DNA of 64,000 nucleotides from assembly GCA_044445965.1 (NCBI GenBank), contig JBIOEJ010000003.1:34779-98778 (forward strand), written 5' to 3'. Below, in pieces: positions 56,491 through 64,000 of the stretch. The notes under the pieces were generated by a model that saw only the letters and a program-made list of their open reading frames with translations, searched no databases and had not been told where the DNA came from. The DNA comes from GAS188 sp044445965 (GTDB taxonomy: Bacteria; Pseudomonadota; Alphaproteobacteria; Rhizobiales; Beijerinckiaceae). Both the position numbers and the translations under genes were made by a program. The stretch's first letter is position 1; each line of letters opens with the position of its first letter.

Positions 56491-57587
56491 GCCGATCGGA
56501 ACGGCGTCCTGGCGAGCAGCGCCCCTTCGCGATCGAAGATCGCGATCTCGAGCGCGATGCCTGCATCGCCGAGTGTTTCAGCCGCGGTGGCGAAGGCCGC
56601 TTCGGCGACCGCGAGCGCGATATCGACGCCGGCCCTTCCGCAAAGGTCCAGGGCCTCCATGGCCGTATTGGCGCCGCGCACCTGCTCCGCGAGCGCGACG
56701 TCGCCGCCGGCCGCGAGGACGCGCTCGGCGAGCCGGTCGAGATCGACCGCACCACGCCGCGAATGCAGGTCGAGCAGACCTTGGCCGAGCTTCGTCATCT
56801 TGGCGAAGCCGCCGGCGATCGTCACCCTGGCGACCGGGTGCCGGCGCAGATATTTCAGCATGCCGCCGACGAAATCACCCATATCGATCAGCGCTACCTC
56901 GGAGAGGCCGTGCAGAGCGCGGATGGCGGCCTCGGAGGTAGCGCCCGTGCTGCCCGCCACATGCTCGAGGCCGCAGGCGCGCGCCACATCGATGCCGCGA
57001 TGGATCGAATGGATCCAGGCCGCGCACGAATAGGGCACGACGATGCCGGTCGTGCCGAGGATCGACAATCCGCCGACGATGCCGAGCCGGCCGTTGAGCG
57101 TGCGCTCGGCGAGCTTCTCGCCGCCAGGGATGGAAATCTCGACGACCGCGTCGCCCGAGCCGCCGTGCAGCGCCGCCGCCTCGGCGATGGCGGCGCTGAT
57201 CATGGCGCGCGGCACGGGGTTGATGGCCGGCTCGCCCGGCGGCACCGGCAGGCCGGGCCTTGTCACCATGCCGACGCCTGGCCCCGCGCGAAAGGTGACG
57301 CCCGTGCCCAGCGGCCCGTGCCGCACCGTCGCGACGACGAGCGCGCCATGCGTCACATCGGGATCGTCGCCTGCGTCCTTGATGACGCCGGCCTTGGCGA
57401 AACCGGCGCCCCGCTCCTCCAGCGCCAGCGCGAAGGCCGGGCGGGCGCCGCCGGGCAAGGCAATGGTCACGGGATCCCGGAAGGCGCCGGTGAGCAGGGC
57501 CTCATAGGCGGCGCGCGCCGCGGCCGTGGCGCAGGCGCCCGTGGTCCAGCCGCGGCGCAGATGAGCCGAAGGGGCATCCGCGTTCAT
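56481..57587 (-). CDS. cbiD: Precorrin-5 C1-methyltransferase CbiD
   Basis: The 368-residue protein carries LRRGWTTGACATAAARAAYEALLTG near the start, VTFRAGPGVGMVTRPGLPVPPGEPAINPVPR, SIPGGEKLAERTLNGRLGIVGGLSILGTTGIVVPYS and IDMGDFVGGMLKYLRRHPV. These are the CbiD family markers. CbiD does the C-1 methylation and deacylation that CobF does in the classical aerobic route; no cobF was seen. It is antiparallel to its neighbours, converging with cobM, and divergent from cobA by 71 bp. Confidence 0.95.
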   Translation of the reverse strand: MNADAPSAHLRRGWTTGACATAAARAAYEALLTGAFRDPVTIALPGGARPAFALALEERGAGFAKAGVIKDAGDDPDVTHGALVVATVRHGPLGTGVTFRAGPGVGMVTRPGLPVPPGEPAINPVPRAMISAAIAEAAALHGGSGDAVVEISIPGGEKLAERTLNGRLGIVGGLSILGTTGIVVPYSCAAWIHSIHRGIDVARACGLEHVAGSTGATSEAAIRALHGLSEVALIDMGDFVGGMLKYLRRHPVARVTIAGGFAKMTKLGQGLLDLHSRRGAVDLDRLAERVLAAGGDVALAEQVRGANTAMEALDLCGRAGVDIALAVAEAAFATAAETLGDAGIALEIAIFDREGALLARTPFRSAHS

Positions 57588-57658
57588 GGCAGGAAGCCAT
57601 ATCGCGAACGCGTGGGCGCAGAAAGCCGAGCCGCCGACGGCCCGCGAGGCGTAGGCGC

Positions 57659-58462
57659 ATGACCAATGGCGATCCCCTCATTCCGGGCCTGCCGGTCTTC
57701 GCGCCCGGAACCGTATGGCTGGTCGGCGCGGGGCCTGGCGATCCTGCCTTGCTGACGCTCGCGGCGCTGCAGGCGCTGCGGGAGGCCGATATCTGCGTCT
57801 ATGACGCGCTCGTGTCGCGCGAGGTGCTGGCGGTCGCGGCCCCCCATGTGGCGCTCGAATTCGCCGGGAAGCGCGGCGGCAAGCCTTCGCCGAGCCAGCG
57901 CGATATCTCGTTGCGCCTGATCGAGCTTGCCAAGCTCGGCAAGAAGGTGCTGCGCCTCAAGGGAGGCGATCCTTTCGTCTTCGGGCGCGGAGCCGAGGAG
58001 GCGCAATCCCTCGCCAAGGCCGGCGTGCCGTTCCGTACGGTGCCGGGCGTCACCGCCGGGATCGGCGGGCTCGCCTATGCGGGCATCCCGGCGACGGCGC
58101 GTCAGACGAACCATGCACTGATCCTGGCGACCGGCCATCTCGCCGGGGGGGCGCGAGGCCTCGCCGATTTCGCCGCCTTGGCGGCGACCGGGGCGCCGAT
58201 CATCCTCTACATGGCGATGAGCAATCTCGAGGCTATCGCGGCGGCGCTGATGGCCGGCGGCCTGCGCGAGGATACCCCGCTCGCCATCGTCAGCGACGCG
58301 ACGACGCCGCGCCAGCGCGTCCTCGTGACGCGCCTCGCGGACGCGGCGATGGAGGCGAAGGCGCAGGGCTTCGCGGCCCCGGCCATCGTCGCCATCGGCG
58401 AGATCGTGCGGCTGCGCGAGGCGCTCGCTCCGTACGCCGCGAGCCTGGAGGAGCGCGCTTGA
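57659..58462 (+). CDS. cobA: Uroporphyrinogen-III C-methyltransferase CobA
   Basis: The 267-residue SUMT has VWLVGAGPGDPALLTLAALQALREADICVYDALVS, KRGGKPSPSQRDIS, RLKGGDPFVFGRGAEEAQSL, TPGVTAGIGGLAYAGIP-like VPGVTAGIGGLAYAGIP and LYMAMSNLEAIAAALM. It makes precorrin-2, the entry point of the corrin pathway. It is the single-domain form without a siroheme-synthase extension. ATG at 57659. Its stop overlaps the cobB TTG/GTG by 4 bp. Confidence 0.96.
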   Translation: MTNGDPLIPGLPVFAPGTVWLVGAGPGDPALLTLAALQALREADICVYDALVSREVLAVAAPHVALEFAGKRGGKPSPSQRDISLRLIELAKLGKKVLRLKGGDPFVFGRGAEEAQSLAKAGVPFRTVPGVTAGIGGLAYAGIPATARQTNHALILATGHLAGGARGLADFAALAATGAPIILYMAMSNLEAIAAALMAGGLREDTPLAIVSDATTPRQRVLVTRLADAAMEAKAQGFAAPAIVAIGEIVRLREALAPYAASLEERA

Positions 58463-59781
58463 GCCAAACCGGCATCGTCGTCGCCGCGCCCCGCTCCGGC
58501 GCCGGCAAGACGACGCTGACGCTCGGACTGATGCGCGCTCTGGCGCGACGGGGCGTGGCGGTCGGCGGCGCGAAATGCGGTCCCGACTATATCGATCCGG
58601 CCTTCCATGCGGTCGCGTCGGGCCGGGTCAGCGTCAATCTCGACAGCTGGGCGATGGAGCCGCAGCTTCTGTATGCGCTCGCCGCCGGCGCGGCGGAGGG
58701 CGCCGATATCGTCATTTGCGAAGGGCTGATGGGCCTGTTCGACGGCGTGCCCGGAGAATCGGGCAGGACCGGCTCGAGCGCCGATATCGCCGCGCTCACC
58801 GATTGGCCGGTGCTGCTCGTCCTCGATGTCAGCGGCCAGTCGACGACGGCGGCAGCGATCGTCAAAGGCTTCATGGGCTACGACCCGCGCATCGCGCTCG
58901 GCGGGGTCGTTCTCAACCGCGTCGGCAGCGAGCGCCACCGCCGGCTCGCCGGCGAGGCGATCGAGAGGCAGGGCGTCCCGGTGCTCGGAAGCCTGCCGCG
59001 CAACGAGGCCGTGAAGCTGCCGGAGCGGCATCTCGGCCTCGTGCAGGCGGCGGAGACGAGCGGCCTCGACGCCGTGCTCGATGCGCTGGCGGATTTCGTC
59101 GAGGCGCATGTGGATATTGAGAGGGTGGTGGCGATTGCCCGGGCGGGCCGGGCCATGGCGGCCGTGACGGCCGTGGCCATCCCGCCGCCCGGGCAGCGTA
59201 TCGCGCTCGCCCGCGACGAAGCCTTCTCCTTCATCTACCCGCATCTGCTGCAGGGCTGGCGGGCCGCGGGCGCCGAGATCATCCCGTTCTCCCCGCTCGC
59301 GAATGAGCCGCCTCCGGCCGATTGCGACATCTGCTGGTTGCCGGGCGGCTATCCGGAGCTGCATGCCGGGCGCATCGCCGCGGCGAAAACCTTCCTCGAA
59401 GGCCTCGTCGGCTTCGCGGGGCGCAAGCCGGTGCATGGAGAGTGCGGCGGCTATATGGTGCTCGGCCGCGCCTTGATCGACGCCGCAGGCGAGAGCCACG
59501 CCATGGCCGGCCTGCTATCGGTCGTGACCAGCTTCGCGCAACGCAAGATGCAGCTCGGCTATCGCGATGCGCGCATCCTGGCCGATGGCCCGTTAGGCCG
59601 GGCCGGCGAGCGGCTCAAGGGGCACGAGTTCCACTATTCGACCCTTCTCGACAAGGGAACGGACGAGCCCTTCGCGCTGGTGCGCGATGCCCATGGCGGA
59701 GCGCCGCAGCAAGCGGGCGGCAGGCGCGGCTTGGTCACGGGGTCATTCTTCCATGCCATCGCGCGCGGGATCGGGACGTGA
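58459..59781 (+). CDS. cobB: Hydrogenobyrinate a,c-diamide synthase CobB
   Basis: The 440-residue amidotransferase has a P loop (VVAAPRSGAGKTTLTLGLMRAL), KCGPDYIDPAFHA, CEGLMGLFDG, LVLDVSGQSTTAAAIVKGF and a C-terminal class I-like glutaminase part with WLPGGYPELHAGRIAAA and HGECGGYMVLGRAL (the Cys of the triad). It amidates the a and c side chains. Start TTG at 58459 overlaps cobA. Its stop overlaps a tiny frame that follows. Genes for the later adenosylation and nucleotide-loop steps are not in the window. Confidence 0.95.
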   Translation: MSQTGIVVAAPRSGAGKTTLTLGLMRALARRGVAVGGAKCGPDYIDPAFHAVASGRVSVNLDSWAMEPQLLYALAAGAAEGADIVICEGLMGLFDGVPGESGRTGSSADIAALTDWPVLLVLDVSGQSTTAAAIVKGFMGYDPRIALGGVVLNRVGSERHRRLAGEAIERQGVPVLGSLPRNEAVKLPERHLGLVQAAETSGLDAVLDALADFVEAHVDIERVVAIARAGRAMAAVTAVAIPPPGQRIALARDEAFSFIYPHLLQGWRAAGAEIIPFSPLANEPPPADCDICWLPGGYPELHAGRIAAAKTFLEGLVGFAGRKPVHGECGGYMVLGRALIDAAGESHAMAGLLSVVTSFAQRKMQLGYRDARILADGPLGRAGERLKGHEFHYSTLLDKGTDEPFALVRDAHGGAPQQAGGRRGLVTGSFFHAIARGIGT

Positions 59782-59867
59782 GCGGTACGCCGATCCTCAA
59801 GCCGGTTCACGGCGTGGCTTGGCTATGGCATGAGGCGAGCAGTCTCGACGAAGCGCGCGAGCCGTGA
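59778..59867 (+). CDS. Tiny ORF overlapping the cobB stop (29 aa)
   Basis: A GTG at 59778 overlaps the cobB stop by 4 bp, the same coupling pattern as the other operon genes. The predicted peptide (MSGTPILKPVHGVAWLWHE and a short acidic tail) has no recognisable family. It may be a coupled small gene, or a remnant of a longer frame. There is no ribosome binding site evidence beyond the overlap. Confidence 0.2.
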   Translation: MSGTPILKPVHGVAWLWHEASSLDEAREP

Positions 59868-59919
59868 CAGAAGGCGCGCAAGACCCCGCCGTCGCGCTCT
59901 CCTGGAAAAACCGAAAGCC

Positions 59920-60276
59920 ATGACCTCGCCTTCGCCCGCCTCCCCGATCGTCTATGCCGAATTCGAGAAAGTCGATATCCGCGTCGGCACCATCGTCAAG
60001 GCGGAACCCTTCCCACAAGCGCGCAAGCCGGCCTTCAAGCTCGCGATCGATTTCGGCGAGCCCATCGGCGTCAAGAAATCCTCGGCCCAGATCACCGTCA
60101 ATCACAAGCTCGAGGATCTCGTCGGCCGCCAAGTGCTCGCGGTCGTCAACTTCCCGCCGCGCCAGATCGGCCCCTTCATGTCCGAGGTGCTGACGCTCGG
60201 CCTGCCGGACGACGCCGGCGAGGTGATGCTGATCGGCCCCGAGCGCCGAGTGCCGAATGGCGGGCGGATGTTCTGA
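59920..60276 (+). CDS. csaA: tRNA-binding protein CsaA (Trbp111-like)
   Basis: The 118-residue OB-fold protein shows FEKVDIRVGTIVKAEPFPQARKPAFKLAIDFGE, SSAQITVNHKLEDLVGRQVLAVVNFPPRQIGPFMSEVLTLGLPDD and LIGPERRVPNGGRMF. This matches CsaA, a dimeric tRNA-binding/chaperone protein similar to the tRNA-binding domain found at the end of some MetRS. The ATG at 59920 gives the family length. It follows cobB after 138 bp. Confidence 0.93.
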   Translation: MTSPSPASPIVYAEFEKVDIRVGTIVKAEPFPQARKPAFKLAIDFGEPIGVKKSSAQITVNHKLEDLVGRQVLAVVNFPPRQIGPFMSEVLTLGLPDDAGEVMLIGPERRVPNGGRMF

Positions 60277-60378
60277 TGGCAGCTTCGCTTTTGCCGCCAT
60301 TGACTTAAGTCCTGCTCCGCAACACCCTATCTCTTAGCAGAAATCGACATCGGCCCGATGCGGCCATCGAGGAACGCC

Positions 60379-62100
60379 ATGACACGACCGATCGAGACGC
60401 TGCGCTCGCAGCGCTGGTTTGCGGCCGATGATTTCCGCGCCTTCGGCCATCGCCAGCGCGCCCAGCAGATGGGGCTGCGCCGCGAGGAGTTCATGGGCCG
60501 GCCGGTCGTCGCCATCCTGAACACCTGGAGCGATCTGTCGCCCTGCCACGCGCATTTGCGCGAGCGCGGCGAGGCGGTGAAGCGCGGCGTGCTGCAGGCG
60601 GGCGGCTTCCCGTTCGAGTTGCCGGCGATGAGCCTCGGCGAGGTGCTGGTGAAGCCGACCACCATGATCTACCGCAACTTCCTCGCCATGGAGGCCGAGG
60701 AACTGCTGCGCTCGCTGCCGGTCGACGGCGCGGTGCTGCTCGGCGGTTGCGACAAGACGACCCCTGGCCTCGTCATGGGGGCGCTGAGCATGGATATCCC
60801 GGCGATCTTCGTGCCGGCGGGCCCCATGCTCAACGACCGCTACAAGGGCAAGCGCGTGGGCGCCGGCACGCATAGCCGCAAATATTGGGACGAATACCAG
60901 GCCGGCAATATCGACAAGGCCGAATGGACACGCCTCGAGCAGCGCATGACGCGCGCGCCCGGCACCTGCAACACCATGGGCACGGCTTCGACCATGACCA
61001 ATATCGTCGAGGCGATGGGGCTCACCCTGCCGGGCGCCGCCGCCATTCCGGCGATGGATTCCGGCAATACCCGCATGGCGTCGGCCGCGGGCGCCCGCAT
61101 GGTCGAGATGATCGGCGAGGATCTCAAACCCTCCATGATCGTCACCAAGGCGGCAATGATGAACGGCGTCGCCGCTTACCTCGCACTCGGCGGCTCGACC
61201 AACGCGGCGATTCACCTGATCGCCATGGCGGGGCGCGCCGGCATCTCGCTGACGCTCGACGAGCTCGACGAAATGGCGCGCAAGGTGCCGGTGCTCGTCA
61301 ACCTGTTCCCCTCGGGCGACAAGCTGATGGAGGATTTCTACTATGCGGGCGGCCTGCCGGCGCTGTTGAAGAAGATCGAAGGCCATCTGCATCTCGGCGC
61401 CATCACGGTCACCGGCAAGACGCTCGCCGAGAACATCGCCGGCGCGCATTGCGAGGATGACGAAGTCATTCGCGATCCTAATAACGCGGTGTCGGCGAGA
61501 GGGGCGCTCGCGGTGCTGCGCGGCAACCTCGCGCCGAACGGCGCCGTGGTGAAGCCCTCGGCCTTCGGAGAGAAGTTCTTCAAGCATCGCGGCCGGGCGC
61601 TGGTGTTCGACAGCACCGCCGATATGCATGCGGCGATGCGCGACCCCGATATCGATGCCGACGAGCACACGGTGCTGGTCTTGCGCAACGCCGGCCCGGT
61701 GGGTGCGCCGGGCATGCCGGAATGGGGGAGTCTGCCGATCCCGCAAAAGCTGTTGAAGCAGGGCATCCGCGACATGGTGCGAATCTCGGATGCGCGCATG
61801 AGCGGCACCCATTACGGCGCCTGCGTGCTGCATGTGTCGCCCGAGGCCGCGATCGGCGGCCCGCTGGCGCTCGTGCAGACAGGCGACATGATCGAGCTCG
61901 ACGTCGAGGCGCGCAGCCTCAATCTCGACGTCTCGACCGAGAAGCTGGCGCGGCGCAAGGCCGAATGGAAGCCGCGCGAGCCTGTCTATGAGCGCGGCTA
62001 TGTGCGGCTCTACCAGCAGCATGTCTCGCAGGCCGATAGGGGCTGCGACCTCGACTTCCTCGAAGGGAGCGCCAGGACGCCGGAGCCCGTGATCTATTGA
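60379..62100 (+). CDS. IlvD/Edd-family dehydratase (sugar-acid or dihydroxy-acid)
   Basis: The 573-residue [2Fe-2S] or [4Fe-4S] dehydratase has SDLSPCHAHLRE, LGGCDKTTPGLVMGALSMDIP and GTCNTMGTASTMTNIVEAMGLTLPG with the cluster cysteines, then AYLALGGSTNAAIHLIAMAGRAG and MRISDARMSGTHYGACVLHVSPEAA. The family includes dihydroxyacid dehydratase (IlvD) and the L-arabonate/xylonate dehydratases; the C-terminal RLYQQHVSQADRGCDLDFL segment resembles the sugar-acid branch more, but this is not decisive. The ATG at 60379 has GAGGAACG upstream. It is a single gene. Confidence 0.9.
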   Translation: MTRPIETLRSQRWFAADDFRAFGHRQRAQQMGLRREEFMGRPVVAILNTWSDLSPCHAHLRERGEAVKRGVLQAGGFPFELPAMSLGEVLVKPTTMIYRNFLAMEAEELLRSLPVDGAVLLGGCDKTTPGLVMGALSMDIPAIFVPAGPMLNDRYKGKRVGAGTHSRKYWDEYQAGNIDKAEWTRLEQRMTRAPGTCNTMGTASTMTNIVEAMGLTLPGAAAIPAMDSGNTRMASAAGARMVEMIGEDLKPSMIVTKAAMMNGVAAYLALGGSTNAAIHLIAMAGRAGISLTLDELDEMARKVPVLVNLFPSGDKLMEDFYYAGGLPALLKKIEGHLHLGAITVTGKTLAENIAGAHCEDDEVIRDPNNAVSARGALAVLRGNLAPNGAVVKPSAFGEKFFKHRGRALVFDSTADMHAAMRDPDIDADEHTVLVLRNAGPVGAPGMPEWGSLPIPQKLLKQGIRDMVRISDARMSGTHYGACVLHVSPEAAIGGPLALVQTGDMIELDVEARSLNLDVSTEKLARRKAEWKPREPVYERGYVRLYQQHVSQADRGCDLDFLEGSARTPEPVIY

Positions 62101-62204
62101 GCGCGTTCCTTGCCGCCGGATCGGTCGGACGTGTCCGCGAGGCCCGACTTGCAAGCGAGACGGCCCGCCCGATATGAGGCCCATATCATTGCAGGGAGCG
62201 ATAC

Positions 62205-62447
62205 ATGACCAAGATCACCTATGAGGTCGTGGAGCATGACGGCGGTTGGGCCTACCGGGTCGATGGGGTCTTCTCCGAGACCTTCCGGTCCCACGACGCG
62301 GCCCGCAAAGCGGCGGAGAGCGCGGCGGGCGAGCAGGTCGTCGCTGGAGACGCCGCGACGGGTATCTCGTACGAGGACGAGGATGGTCGTTGGCACGACG
62401 AGATTTCGCCACGCGACGATCGCCCCGAAACCGAGGTCGAGGGCTGA
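62205..62447 (+). CDS. DUF2188 domain protein
   Basis: The 80-residue protein reads YEVVEHDGGWAYRVDGVFSETFRSHDAARKAAESAAGEQ, then a DUF2188-type core followed by an acidic tail (EDEDGRWHDEISPRDDRPETEVEG). DUF2188 is a small soluble domain of unknown role. The ATG at 62205 has GCAGGGAGC upstream. It stands alone, with the RND gene convergent 63 bp further on. Confidence 0.8.
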   Translation: MTKITYEVVEHDGGWAYRVDGVFSETFRSHDAARKAAESAAGEQVVAGDAATGISYEDEDGRWHDEISPRDDRPETEVEG

Positions 62448-62509
62448 GGAGGCTCCAGCGATAGCGTTGCGCGTCCCATCTCCCGCGAAGGAGCGTGAGG
62501 GCGCGCGCT

Positions 62510-64000
62510 CTACTCCGCCGCGATCCGCATGGGGACGAACTCCGGCTCGGCCGTAAGCTCCGGGTGGACGACGGGCCGTGATTTGGTCGCGCGCACATCG
62601 AGGCTCTTGCGGAACCAGAGCGAATAGAGGGCCGGCAGGAACAGCAGCGTCAGGAAGGTCGCGACGAACAGACCGCCCATGATGGTCGTCGCCATCGGCC
62701 CCCAGAAGGCGCTCTCCGAGAGCGGGATCATGGCCAGGATCGCCGCGAAGGCCGTGAGGATCACGGGGCGCGCCCGGCGCACCGTCGCCTCGACGATCGC
62801 CTCGCGGCGCGTATGCCGGCCGGAGGCCACATCGGCCTCGATCTGGTCGACCAGGATCACGGCGTTGCGCATGATCATGCCGGCGAGCGCGATCAGGCCG
62901 AGCAGCGCCACGAAGCCGAAGGGGCGGCCCGCGAGGTTGAGCGCGAGCGAGGCGCCGATGATGCCGAGCGGCGCGGTGAGGAACACCAGGAACAGCCGCG
63001 AGAAGCTCTGCAGCTGCACCATCAGCACGGTCAGCATCAGCACGAACATCAAGGGGAAGAGCTTGAAGATCGAGGCGTTGGCCTTGCCCGATTCCTCGAC
63101 CGCGCCGCCGGTGTCGATGCGATAGCCCGCCGGCAGGGCATCGATGATCGGCTTCAGCTTTGGCAACAGCGCATTGGTGACCTCCGGCGGCTGCACGCCG
63201 TCGACGGTCTGGGCGCGCACCGCGAGCTCCATGTCGCGGTTCCAGCGCCAGATCAGCGGCTCCTCGGAGGCGCGCTCGATATGGGCGATCTGGGCGACGG
63301 GCACGGCGCGCCCGTCGCGCGCCAGGATGGTGAGGTCCGCGACCTTGGCGGGGTCGAGGCGCTCGGCGCTCGAGGCGCGCGCCACCACGGCGATCTTCTC
63401 GGTGCCGTCGCGGATAGTGGTGATGGTCGAGCCGTTGACGAGGAGCTGCAGCGTCTGCGCCACGTCCTGGGGCGTGAGGCCGAGCGCCCGGGCCCGGTCC
63501 TGATCGACCACGAGCCGCAGCGACGGCTCGCGCTCGTTCCATTGCAGGTTCGGATCGACGATGCGCGGATCGGTGAGCATGGCCTTGCGCACCTCGCCGG
63601 CGATGGCGCGCAGCTTCAGCGGGTCGGTGCCGACGATGCGGAACTCGACCGGATAATCGACCGGCGGGCCGAAATTGAAGCGCGTGACGCGCACCCTCGC
63701 GCCCGAGAGCGCGCCATCGGCGAGCGCCTCCTCGATCTTGGTCTTGACGCGCTCGCGCGCCTCGACGTCCGGCGGCAGGATGACGATCTGGGCATAGGCG
63801 GTGTCGGGAAGCTGCGGATTGAGGCCGAGCCAGAAGCGCGGCGAGCCTTGCCCCACATAAGTCGTGTAGGAGCGGATATCGGGGTCGCCGGCGATGATCT
63901 TCTCGCCTTCGCGCGCCGCGGCCTCGGTCGCCTTGATCGAGGTGCCGGCCGGCATGCGGATCTCGAAGAACAGCTCGGGCCGGTCGGAGACCGGGAAGAA
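62510..64000 (-). CDS. RND efflux permease, C-terminal half (cut by window edge)
   Basis: The frame is open from the window edge to a stop at 62510 (about 496 residues, start outside). It shows porter-domain sequence (SYTTYVGQGSPRFWLGLNPQ, VRVTRFNFGPPVDYPVEFRI, ALGLTPQDVAQTL) and the last transmembrane block: VLMLTVLMVQLQSFSRLFLVFLTAPLGIIGA, LLGLIALAGMIMRNAVILVDQIE and ARPVILTAFAAILAMIPLSES. This is the second half of a heavy-metal or drug RND pump of the AcrB superfamily. No substrate can be named. A membrane-fusion protein, if any, would lie beyond the window. It converges with the DUF2188 gene. Confidence 0.92.
   Translation of the reverse strand, partial: FFPVSDRPELFFEIRMPAGTSIKATEAAAREGEKIIAGDPDIRSYTTYVGQGSPRFWLGLNPQLPDTAYAQIVILPPDVEARERVKTKIEEALADGALSGARVRVTRFNFGPPVDYPVEFRIVGTDPLKLRAIAGEVRKAMLTDPRIVDPNLQWNEREPSLRLVVDQDRARALGLTPQDVAQTLQLLVNGSTITTIRDGTEKIAVVARASSAERLDPAKVADLTILARDGRAVPVAQIAHIERASEEPLIWRWNRDMELAVRAQTVDGVQPPEVTNALLPKLKPIIDALPAGYRIDTGGAVEESGKANASIFKLFPLMFVLMLTVLMVQLQSFSRLFLVFLTAPLGIIGASLALNLAGRPFGFVALLGLIALAGMIMRNAVILVDQIEADVASGRHTRREAIVEATVRRARPVILTAFAAILAMIPLSESAFWGPMATTIMGGLFVATFLTLLFLPALYSLWFRKSLDVRATKSRPVVHPELTAEPEFVPMRIAAE

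Noticed and set aside
59830..59919. Longer csaA start at 59830
   Set aside because: The extra residues are arginine-rich and unlike CsaA; ATG 59920 gives the normal length.
60334..62184. 616-codon frame on the minus strand opposite the IlvD/Edd dehydratase
   Set aside because: Antisense shadow; the dehydratase motifs on the plus strand are unmistakable.

Overview
This window is a high-GC (roughly two-thirds G+C), gene-dense chromosomal segment of an alphaproteobacterium, most likely of the order Hyphomicrobiales (Rhizobiales). The pointers are a TrcR/DUF1013 cell-cycle regulator, a DUF2865 protein, the aerobic CobG-type cobalamin pathway, and a palindrome at 36202-36246 of a type I recall from Rhizobiales genomes. 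The genus cannot be decided from the sequence. No phage, integrase or transposase gene was seen.

Layout. 1-8282 holds housekeeping genes: a Rid-like protein, an NDUFA9-like protein, moaE, the cytochrome c maturation genes ccmC-ccmD-ccmG, an HdeD-like protein, xseB, an aldo/keto reductase, a membrane-anchored coiled-coil protein and a YmdB-like phosphodiesterase. 8644-21836 is a selenocysteine and formate dehydrogenase locus. It has a Tat-exported FdnG with an in-frame UGA (Sec) and a SECIS hairpin, then FdnH, FdnI, FdhE, SelA, a Sel1-repeat protein, SelB, tRNA-Sec (selC), two unrecognised proteins, a DsrE-like protein and a GcvH-like lipoyl-domain protein. Nearly all of these overlap head to tail. 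SelD and a TusA-like protein lie convergently next to them. 22115-32616 holds creA, DUF2865, modA-mop, purD, DUF2332, an unusual metG, an orphan lutA and tsaC/sua5. 32731-42715 holds acyl-CoA catabolism genes, corA, a divergent SRAP protein, maeB, a J-domain-like protein and a GST. 42945-59781 holds trcR, a DUF427 gene, and a cobalamin riboswitch followed by an almost complete corrin-ring operon. csaA, an IlvD/Edd dehydratase, a DUF2188 protein and a truncated RND pump end the window.

How the parts connect. Molybdate uptake and storage (ModA, Mop), MoaE, FdhE and the Sec machinery all serve the molybdo-seleno-enzyme formate dehydrogenase, which would pass electrons from periplasmic formate through FdnH and cytochrome b FdnI to quinone. 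The DsrE-like, GcvH-like and TusA-like proteins resemble sulfur-relay carriers. Together with two unrecognised ORFs they sit in the same transcription unit as, or next to, the Sec genes, so they are the best candidate for an undescribed selenium or sulfur trafficking module.

Two structural oddities stand out. The whole selC tRNA gene lies in frame inside the 3' end of the selB reading frame. Three cobalamin genes (cobN, cobG, cobE) carry in-frame palindromic insertions that add low-complexity peptide segments.
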